Source: Ceratotherium simum simum (lineage: Eukaryota > Chordata > Mammalia > Perissodactyla > Rhinocerotidae). From it: a DNA stretch of 64,000 nucleotides. The number at the start of each line of letters is the position of its first letter. Within the stretch, counting starts at the first letter, position 1. The stretch spans positions 16,857,474 through 16,921,473 of the forward strand of contig NW_004454207.1 of NCBI RefSeq assembly GCF_000283155.1, given 5' to 3'. Both the position numbers and the translations under genes were made by a program. The notes beneath the pieces were generated by a model. That model ran no database searches and had not been told where the DNA came from. It saw only the letters and a program-made list of their open reading frames with translations. This document shows positions 56,243 through 64,000 of this stretch, in pieces.

Positions 56243-56809
56243 AACCCCTGTGATCTCTTTCTCTATAAAATCAGTTTCCTTTGCCCTCTTCTGAAAATCC
56301 ATTGCCTGGATTTCATTTTCAAACTTCATTCATTCTTGTTCCTGTTCATAGTAATCTCTTTCTTACCAAGGGTGTGGCCATATATGCTCTTCTTTCCTTT
56401 CAGATCCTTAAATCCAGCAAATTGTGTCTTGAAAGGCCAACACATTATGTTGCTGCTTTTTTTTCCTAGTCCACCTGTTCTCTTGGAAGTTTTCACCTGC
56501 TGAATAAAGGATCTAAAGCCCTGAGCAGAATCCACCCCCCAAGGTGCTGAAGTTCAGCACTATTGTTAAAATCTTTCCCTCTACAAGGCATCTCTTCCTT
56601 TGGGCATGAATCACAAATTCACCCCAAGTGTTCCCCCTTACCTCATGAAAACATGACTGTGCCAGAATGCCAATGGCCTTCATAAGCCTGGCTAATCTAG
56701 GAATCTGACCCCTCCTGAAATTCATTAAAAGAAAAATAGCTAATTGAAAATGAATGTGAAGACACCCAATGGGATCTTAAAACCTAGTCTTTCAAAGTGA
56801 TGTGCTTTG
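56243..56809. other. Unique DNA, nothing recognised
   Basis: The long frames here (56069-56503 plus) run out of the SINE and are artefacts. No other signal. Confidence 0.5.
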
Positions 56810-57120
56810 GCCTTAATAGTCCTTTTATTTATTTAATTTCAGACTTCCTTTGGTTTTTCTGACAGGGTTAGTGGAGGAAACAAACCCGAACGTCTTGTAA
56901 ACTGTCAAGCTGGATGCTCATCTCAGGGGAGCACAGAGGGTATCACGTTTTAAGTGTTATCTTTCTGAAGCTTGGAATGTGTCTGCTGACAGATGGCTCC
57001 CCTGGGTTATAGCAATGCAACACTGTTAAGACAATTGCATAAGCTGAATTAGACAAAGTATTTTTATTAAAATAACAACCAGATGGAACTTGGTAAGAAC
57101 TTACTTGTTTTTTTTGAAGA
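56810..57120. promoter_or_regulatory. Candidate conserved non-coding block
   Basis: Repeat-free with a dense mix of motifs: 'gctgacagatggctcccctg' (CAGATGG, E-box-like), 'aagacaattgcataagctga' and 'gaattagacaaagtattttt'. No coding frame. I infer an enhancer-like element from texture; conservation was not checked. Confidence 0.3.
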
Positions 57121-58060
57121 ACTTAGATGTTAAGTTTTGTTACAGAAACCATTTAAAATATATTAATGATGATTTTTTTCCTATTTCAACTTAAAAAACT
57201 AGCAAGATCTCATCGCTCTTTTTTAACCCTCAAGATTAATATGCGGCCAATAACAGAATCTTCCAGCCAAACCATGGCATTTGCAAATTAATAGTTTTCT
57301 TTTGTATTTGCCGATCTTATTTCTTCAGAGTAATGGAAAATGCTACCTAGCATTGTCTTATCAATCTTCATAACGAATGCTCAAGGCTAGGTAGGAGCTA
57401 TTTGGCGTTATCCACACATAACAGATTTTTAAAAATTGGGGAAACAAAAACAAAATAAGTGTAGAAACTTGTTAATACAGTGGAAATTTAGCAGTGGAAA
57501 TGAACTAATATTACCAGAAAACCTCTGACTCTCTATTGCTTTTCATAATGATTAGCTAGAACATTTATTTTTTTTTTCTCATGAATGACAAGATTGCCTA
57601 TGCTGTATTTGACACATGGTGGTTTTCCAATTTGCAGCAGGCTATGTGTGTGGATGTGTGTATGTGATGAATAAAATACTTAGATATTTGATAGATTGGG
57701 AGTATTTTGCCCTCTAGAGGCAGCTTAATAGAAGAGGCAGAAACTATCATTTAATGTTAAGGATTGAAAGATAGTAGAGAAAACTTGGGCAGAGGAACTT
57801 GAATGGTTCAAGTCACCTCATTTGTCTCCTACTCTCCCAGTGAACCAGATTGCAATGGGACAGGCAGGGCTCAAAGCCTTTGCCGTAGCCACATATGGTA
57901 GATATCAATAAAAACAGAACCTCAAGCTTTGTTTTAACTTGGGTACTTCAACCACTAGGGTCTCTGGGCCTTCCACCCAGTTCAAAATTCGCTATGCTTT
58001 TTAGTTCATGGTAGGCTCTCAAAATATGGTAACCAAATGGGTAAATGAAACATAGTAATA
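57121..58060. other. Unique DNA, nothing recognised
   Basis: No repeat or gene recognised; a GT-rich patch lies at 57648-57666. Confidence 0.5.
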
Positions 58061-58061
58061 G

Positions 58062-58074
58062 AAACTAATACGAG
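58062..58074. repeat. Left target-site duplication of the young ERE
   Basis: 'aaactaatacgag' is exactly repeated at 58266-58278. Confidence 0.96.
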
Positions 58075-58265
58075 GGCCGGCCCCGTGGCTTAGCGGTTAA
58101 GTGCGCGCGCTCTGCTACTGGCGGCCCGGGTTCGGATCCTGGGGGCGCACTGACGCACCACTTCTCCGGCCATGCTGAGGCCATGTCCCACATACAATAA
58201 CTAGAGGGATGTGCAGCTATGACGTACAACTATCTACCAGGGGGCTTTGGGGAAAAAAAAAAAAA
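58075..58265 (+). mobile_element. ERE SINE, sense, young-looking copy
   Basis: Clean head 'gggccggccccgtggcttag', A box 'tggcttagcgg' (58086-58096), B box 'ggttcggatcc' (58129-58139), body 'ccacttctccggccatgctg' and 'gtacaactatctaccagggg', then an uninterrupted A tail. The target duplication is 13 bp and perfect. The head is nearly palindromic GGCCGGCC. This is the best-preserved SINE in the window and the best template for a family consensus. Confidence 0.97.
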
Positions 58266-58278
58266 AAACTAATACGAG

Positions 58279-58599
58279 TTCTTTTGTTAGCAGATTGTGT
58301 GATTGCCAAGTAAAAATATTGCTCTTTATTAAGTTCCCTTTCCTTTTCCATGCACATATTCATATGCAAACACATTTTAAAACCATAGGCCAGCTGAATT
58401 TTTTTCCTTTTATTTTTTAAGGCTGGCTTTCAGCATGCTACTTATTACATACTAGTCTATCGTGTTTCTAAAATTCAATTACTCCTCTGGTCATTTTTTT
58501 TATTTGTTCCCAAGTGGTATGTCATTTGATTTTGCTGTCTTATCTTTGAAGTAATGTATTTATGGAACAAGGTACAAACAGGTGTAGAGAGCAGCAGAG
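58279..58599. other. Unique DNA, nothing recognised
   Basis: AT-rich, T-rich runs; no gene signal. Confidence 0.5.
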
Positions 58600-58790
58600 C
58601 ACATGCTTACTAAGTGCTACTATATGTCACGCTAAGCACTTTGTCACTTAATTCTCACAACAAGAGTCCAATGAATCACCCCATTATATAGATAACAAAA
58701 CCAAGTCTTTAAGAAGCCAAGTAACTTAGCCAGGATCACACAGCCACAGAATTGAGATTTGAATTTGTGTACTGTGATGACAGAGAGTTG
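58600..58790 (-). mobile_element. MIR SINE, antisense
   Basis: 'cttactaagtgctactatat', 'cacttaattctcacaacaag', 'gccaagtaacttagccagga' and 'cacacagccacagaattgag' are antisense MIR order. Confidence 0.8.
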
Positions 58791-59084
58791 GATCAGCTAG
58801 TAACCCTATCCCCCACCACCAATTCCAGAACTAGTAATTGGCCTCAGTCTTGCCCAAACTGTCAGACACTGAAAGTTGGTGTCATCAGATTCTCTGTCTC
58901 ACCACCACCTTTGGAGCAAGGCAAATTACAGCATCGTTGATTTTGATTGTCATAAAATGGAGGAAGGCTTGCTGATGGCAAAGGGAAGGCTCACATTCAT
59001 TCTTGGGCTCAACAGGCTTGATCAGAACAGTGGTCACAGCCATCATCCTGTCTTTGTAACTGCTGCCACTTAGAGATAAGGGAG
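58791..59084. other. Short unique stretch
   Basis: Two overlapping frames of about 62-65 codons have no known motif. Nothing recognised. Confidence 0.45.
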
Positions 59085-59235
59085 GAAAGTACCTCTCACT
59101 TTACAGTTTACAAACCCACTGAAGTTAAGAGATATCAAGGGGTGTATCCAAGCACACACAGCTTTTATGTGGCAGAGTCTGGAACTGAATCCACATTCCC
59201 TGATGGTAACTGCAGTGTCATCTCCACCCATCCAC
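59085..59235 (-). mobile_element. MIR-like remnant, antisense
   Basis: 'ctcactttacagtttacaaa', 'ttaagagatatcaaggggtg', 'cacacacagcttttatgtgg' and 'ctggaactgaatccacattc' follow antisense MIR order. Diverged. Confidence 0.55.
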
Positions 59236-59879
59236 ATGGCCTGAGTCTCTTGTAGTTGTTGCTTGGCTGCTAATACCTTTGAATAGAAAATAAAAACTGG
59301 TTGTATATTTTTCAGAATATCTTTCATTTCAGATACATTCTTAATCCATCAAAAGGGACATTTTATATAAAGGCTTGTCTGTACATGATGAGTTAATGAT
59401 GAATGGCAGGGGAAGACAAAACAAAAAAACCTTGTAGTGAAGTTTTTTCAAGCCAAACCACAGCTGTTTGAAGAATGACAATACGATATCACACAACTGC
59501 CACTACTCCTAATTAATTGACTTTACAGGTTTTTAGATATTCACTGGCATGTCTTGTACTTATGACTAAAAATGCACGCTAGCAACCTATAGCAGTGTTA
59601 CAACACAGATAGCACTTTGTCAAATACTGCCATGGATGAAAACATCTCATTTGCTCTTGATCTGTTAAGATGAACCACTTGAGAGTTACAGACGCATTTA
59701 TTACCAGCATTTTCCAAATGGCAAGGACATTTGTTGTTGACAGTCGCTGATGGGAAGGAGGAATTTGGGAATAAGGCTAAAGTTAGCTAACTCTTCTTGA
59801 ACTAGACAGGGCGTGAATAGTGAACAGTGAACACCTAACACTACTTGTGACTTTCAAGCCTGAATAATGTTTAAGGCAC
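59236..59879. other. Unique DNA, nothing recognised
   Basis: No repeat or gene recognised. Confidence 0.5.
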
Positions 59880-60235
59880 CCTCCTTTAAACTTTTCAATA
59901 TAAATTCAACCTTTTCTTAAAGATTCCTCCATTTACTGAACTGGACATCCTCTATTATTTTTCCTCCTCTAATCTCTTACATAATGTGTCCTGCATCTTT
60001 TTACATATTTCTCATATTCTACCCGTGTATTGGAACTATTTATGTATCAAACTTTCCCATTTACTCCTCTGTCCCGCCACTACGCCATTCCTTAAGAAAA
60101 CTGCATTTTCCATGAGGGAAGGGTTCATGCAATTTTTGTATGTATGTGTGTCTTCAGCCTCTAGCACGTATTATTTTCTCCTATTAATGGGACTGTCTCA
60201 TATTAGTGTCTCATTATGTGAATGAAGAAATGAAT
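59880..60235 (+). mobile_element. L2 3' region remnant, sense
   Basis: 'gaactatttatgtatcaaac', 'ctgcattttccatgagggaa', 'cttcagcctctagcacgtat' and the final 'gaatgaagaaatgaattaat' fit an L2 3' end. Diverged. Confidence 0.5.
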
Positions 60236-61560
60236 TAATGAGGAATAAATTAAATGGGTATTATAGTTTAACTTACTATGTGGAACCAAGTGAAGTAGGC
60301 CATCCAAGCTAAGTTTTATAGTTTGGATCAAAACCACCATCTTCCTAATAAATATGGATTTTTTTTTTTTGCATAAAGGTGCTAGAATTCCTAGCCAAAT
60401 GTTTTGTTAGCATCCCATGCCAAAACTTCCACTCATCAATGATTGATTTCAATGATAATTACCCCAAATCTCTGAGTGTAGGTATCAGATGTTGAATATT
60501 AGTGTCCTGGTGCTCAGGGAGTCTTTCCCAGGCTTTTACATATGCTTCTCAATGTGATTCCAATTTTAGCATACAAATCTTTTATTTACTATCAACCCAC
60601 TTAGCCTATTTGTTAAGAAAATAGAATGTTCGTTGTGTTTCTTGAATATCCTACATAATACCTTACCAATTCCAACTTTGCTTCTCTATTGACATTCAGG
60701 TAGAAAGGAAAATTAAGGAAGGATGCCAATCTCGTGTGTAAGACAAAAGTGGAAGTCATTCACAAGGATAATTTGCATCAATCATTTTCTCCTGAGTGGT
60801 TCTGTATTAGTCCTAAATATAATAGTAACAACTTACATATGAAAAGCATAAAGAATTGGTCACCAGTTTTTTTTAAATGTAAAATGCCATCAATTTCAAA
60901 ATGCACTACTACTTTATGAACCATGGAGGAAGAAAAAAATGCTGCCAAATTAAACAACGATGATGTTGATGTAAGCTATACCTTGATTTCAGAGATATCA
61001 AAATGGATTAAGGGTCTGAGTCTTAGAATAGATGAAATACAGTCTTCGTTCAGTATTTCGGTAGTGTGTATTCAATGCTCTATACTTTCAACATCGATAT
61101 CCTTCTTTTTTGACGGGTGGAGATATACAGGGTGTTCATGACACATACTCTTCTAGGAATCTGTCTAAAGCCTAGTGTGCTTTGCAAGACCTGTCACTGC
61201 AACTCTAATTTCTGGATGTGTGAAGATCTGTTCACTATCTCAGATTCTTACATACAAACTTAAAGCATGTGCTGCCACAGCTCTCCAGAAGGTAACCTCT
61301 ATCCCACGAAGCTTTCAAATTCTTTTTCAGGCACTTTTCGTAGCATTCATTGGCCTATCCTGTGGCAGGCTAACTCAAAGCAGTTTGTTCCACACAGAAA
61401 GTTAAATTTTCTTATACATTAAAAACATTCACCAATGTTAGTATAATGTTCTTCCCTCTTGTTAACAAGTTGCAATTTTGCCTTTTAAGCTTCTCCACTG
61501 TCTAGAGTTTTAAAGCATCTGACTTTCAATTAGCTAGCAACAAAACATTTTTACAATCCC
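60236..61560. other. AT-rich unique DNA, no gene called
   Basis: Plus frames 60734-60919, 60923-61141 and 61175-61405 follow one another, each starting at an ATG, but they are in unrelated frames, short and without motifs I recognise. Chance is the simplest reading. Confidence 0.45.
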
Positions 61561-61566
61561 CCTAAG

Positions 61567-61809
61567 TTTTTTTTTTGTGAGGAAGATCAGCCCTGAGCTA
61601 ACATCCAATGCCAATCCTCCTCTTCTTTGCTGAGGAAGATTGGCCCTGTGCTAACATCTGTGCCCATCTTGCTCTACTTTATATGGGACGCCACCATAGC
61701 ATGACTTGACAAGCAGTGCGTTGGTGCACGCCCGGGATCCGAACCTGCGAACCCGGGGCTGCTGAAGCGGAGTGCGCACACTTAGCCACTGCACCACGAG
61801 GCCGCCCCC
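61567..61809 (-). mobile_element. ERE SINE, antisense
   Basis: T-rich tail complement, 'gaagatcagccctgagctaa', 'gaagattggccctgtgctaa', 'ctactttatatgggacgcca', B box complement 'ggatccgaacctgcg' and head complement 'ccacgaggccgcccc'. No clear target duplication was found, partly because of a C run at the head end. Confidence 0.92.
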
Positions 61810-62104
61810 CCCGTTATAATGGCAGTCAAAGAGAGTATGACTACACCTCTTGGCAGACAATTAGACTAAGAGGGGTGGTAAGAAGGGTGTGGTGCAATAG
61901 GATAGCGAAGATGGGGAGGCTAAACTGCTATCTTCTGTTACACATATTTGACCTGAAGGTCAAATTCAGTCCTTCAGTTGCAGGACAGCAAACTACCCAG
62001 GTTTACCCCCGTGATCCTTTGTAATTACTTTCGTGTTGTCTTTGTCTCCCATATTCATCTTGATCTCTGCTGTGCTGCAGTCTCTAGCACATACTACTAC
62101 TAAC
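61810..62104. other. Short unique stretch
   Basis: No repeat or gene recognised; the frames here extend out of the SINE. Confidence 0.5.
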
Positions 62105-62780
62105 TACTAAGAGCTAAAATTTATTTAGGATTCATTATGTGCCTGGCACTATAGTATCTCACATATATTAATCAATTTAACTGATTTACTTTAAAACAAT
62201 AACCGTTATATTTTGGATTAATTTTAGCTTCACAGCAAAGTTGAAAATATAGTACAGAGAGTTCTCATATACCATTCATCCAGTTTCCCCGGATGTTAAC
62301 ACCTTTTACAACTGTGATACATTTGTTGAAACTAAAAAAATTAACATTGGTACATTACTAAGCCCTAGGCTTCATTTGGATTTCACCTGTTTATTCGCTG
62401 ATGTCCCTTTTCTGTTTCAGGATCTAATCGTGGATATCGCATTGCATTTAGTTGTCATGTCTCCTTAACATCCTCTGGTCAGCGACAGTTTCTCAGTCTT
62501 TCCTTGTTTTCCATGACTATGATGCTTTTGAGAGTACTCGTTGGGTATTTTGTAGAATGTCTCTCAATTTGGGTTTGCCTGCTGTTCTTCCCATGATTAC
62601 ACTGGGGTTATGAGTAACTAATTCACTTTCCTCAACTTATAACATAATATATTATGATTCTATTTTACAGATGAGGTAACTGGGAGAAGAGAACACTTGA
62701 GTAATTTGAGGGCCTGAGTTTGAATCCAAAACGTCTGGCATAAACCCTGACCTCATAACCACTATGTCATATTGAGTCAG
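62105..62780 (-). mobile_element. MIR SINE, antisense, split by an L1 fragment
   Basis: The left part (62105-62180) has 'aaaatttatttaggattcat' and 'tgtgcctggcactatagtat'. The right part (62640-62780) resumes with 'ttttacagatgaggtaactg', 'ggcctgagtttgaatccaaa' and 'cataaccactatgtcatatt'. They read as one antisense MIR once the middle is removed. Confidence 0.75.
62181..62635 (-). mobile_element. L1M-type fragment nested in a MIR
   Basis: 'cttcacagcaaagttgaaaa', 'cctttttctgtttcaggatc'-like, 'attgcatttagttgtcatgt', 'ctccttaacatcctctggtc' and 'gaatgtctctcaatttgggt' match an old L1 3' region commonly seen in mammals. The flanks 'taactgatttactttaaaac' and 'taactaattcactttcctca' may be a decayed duplication. 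Confidence 0.55.
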
Positions 62781-62935
62781 AATTCCTAGATTTGAATCTT
62801 GACTTACTACTTAATATCTCTCTAATATTGTTGGCTTCAGATTACTCATCTGTGAAACAGTAATAATAATCTTACTTACCTAATATGATGATGCTTGCCA
62901 TAGTATCTGGGTATACTAAGTTTCTGGAACATGTT
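62781..62935 (+). mobile_element. MIR remnant, sense
   Basis: 'agatttgaatcttgacttac', 'cagattactcatctgtgaaa', 'cagtaataataatcttactt' follow MIR sense order. Confidence 0.65.
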
Positions 62936-64000
62936 CACTGCTAGTATCGCCATTATTTTTCAGGAAGCCAGCTACGTCAGTTTTGTTAGTTGAACAATCA
63001 CAATTCTGTGAACCTACAGGAGATATGAAATCATAAATTTTGTTGATTCTGCTCTTTATCTCGCTTCTCAAAGGAGGTGTGCTGGCATTCTGTTTAGGTG
63101 ACTTATTTGTAGGCAGAAAGTCCTCCGTGACTTTTGCAAAGCAATCCATGTACAGAGGAAGAAAAGATGCATACCCTAACAGTCCCTGCAACTTTGGGAA
63201 TCAGTGAAAAAAGTAAGGCCACTTTCCAATGAACTTTTAGAATTTCTAGGAATAGACAGCTTTCAGAGTTGCTGTAGAAGTAAAAAAAAATAACATTGAA
63301 GAAAATTCCAAAAATGTTAGCTTAGCAGACTGTGTCTGTACATATGCTTATGCATGTTCTTTGGAAGCTTATACTTTGGCATTTAGCAATACCAGAATTT
63401 CTATGCCAATAATGTTAAATGGTAATCCCTCCCTCTCAAACTGGAAAACGTCTCATAGGTTAGCATGTGCATGAAAGTGTGGATGTCATTCCCTGAAGTA
63501 AGAATTGAGGAAAAATAAAATAGATATGAGATGTGTTCACTTCGTTTAAAAAAATATGAAAAATTACTCCAAAATGGTGTTATCAACTCAACACTGACCG
63601 TCCTTGTTTCTAATCTCACATAGTTCCTGCTATGGGCAAGGCACTTCCCTTGGTGCTATGTCTTAGATCGTACTTTGCAGTTAATATAGAATTTTCTTCC
63701 AAAAGGCTATAATCCTTGAAAAAGTATTTGTCAGATGTAACAAAGGGAACATTTTCTCTTATGAGACTATTGATGCTCTTGAACTAAAGTATTCAAAAGT
63801 AAACTTCATATACCATAAAAAGATGCCTGAATTGGAGATAGAAAGCTGAGTGGCCAGGGATCACATAGCAGATACCCTCAATGGGTGGGATATTGACTTT
63901 GATGAGCTTTTGGTGCTTTCCAACTCTAAAATCTGAAGTCTCTCTGATGTTAAGTGACCGGGTTGTAATCACAAAGCTCTGCCATCATTCAAAGATTTGG
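62936..64000. other. Unique DNA to the window end, no gene called
   Basis: No repeat recognised. A 91-codon minus frame (62916-63191) and a 72-codon minus frame (63401-63619) have no known motif. The window ends inside unique sequence. Confidence 0.45.

Noticed and set aside
55738..56503. 144- and 151-codon frames near 56 kb
   Set aside because: They run through two ERE SINEs; the readable 'peptides' are translated SINE sequence that also occurs at 33.1 and 61.7 kb.
58075..58265. Functional tRNA gene
   Set aside because: A and B boxes are present, but the body does not close into a tRNA cloverleaf and it has a SINE tail and target duplication.
60734..61405. Three successive plus frames as exons of one gene
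   Set aside because: No consistent splice signals, frames unrelated, no recognised domain; chance is enough.

Overview
This is a mammalian nuclear, non-coding (intergenic or deep intronic) window, AT-rich, with no gene I can support. The best lineage marker is a set of 13 tRNA-derived SINEs of the equine repetitive element (ERE) type. They have a conserved head, an A box, a B box close to GGTTCGGATCC, and an A-rich or CA-rich tail, and most are flanked by direct repeats. ERE SINEs are known from Perissodactyla, so the source is probably a horse-like animal, with rhinoceros or tapir possible. Everything here is eukaryotic: there are no operons, CRISPR arrays, phage or plasmid genes.

Layout. 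1-6.8 kb: AT-rich unique DNA and old antisense L2-like/MIR/MER5 remnants. 6.8-8.7 kb: an old L1 with a second L1 3' end nested in it, then two EREs facing each other. 8.7-13.5 kb: mostly unique, with one odd interval (9.19-9.59 kb) open on both strands. 13.5-26.2 kb: scattered old L1, L2-like and MIR fragments, two EREs, and a 138-bp segment duplicated 650 bp away. 26.24-32.81 kb: the main element, a near-complete sense-strand L1 with GC-rich 5'UTR, broken ORF1, broken ORF2, 3'UTR and A tail, bounded by a 17-bp perfect target-site duplication. 33-37.7 kb: two EREs, a 2.4-kb repeat-poor stretch that may hold a conserved regulatory element, two MIRs and an L1 3' end. 38.06-40.06 kb: an L1 inserted with 5' inversion (twin priming). 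40.5-47.4 kb: ERE, L1, MIR, MER5, L2-like, a tetranucleotide microsatellite, an L1 nested in an older L1 with a 16-bp perfect duplication, and a 210-bp TA-flanked DNA transposon. 47.4-50.7 kb: repeat-poor. 50.7-51.3 kb: a second inverted L1. 51.7-64 kb: EREs (including a very young-looking one at 58.08 kb and an inverted pair at 55.6-56.2 kb), MER5-like, MIR and L2-like remnants, and an L1 nested in a MIR.

How it works together: the coding capacity seen belongs to dead retrotransposons. The L1 endonuclease and reverse transcriptase (from other, active copies) explain nearly all the insertions, including the SINEs, because ERE-type SINEs use L1 machinery in trans. The insertions can be layered by nesting and by target-duplication decay. 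Repeat-poor intervals near 34.9-36.2, 47.8-48.0, 53.2-53.5 and 56.8-57.1 kb are the likeliest places for host function, as enhancers rather than genes; this is inference only. I found no convincing undescribed system. The most unusual items are the long antisense ORF in the L1 5'UTR, the 138-bp templated-looking duplication, and the two-strand ORF at 9.2-9.6 kb. Repeat family names come from recognition of consensus-like sequence, not from a database search.
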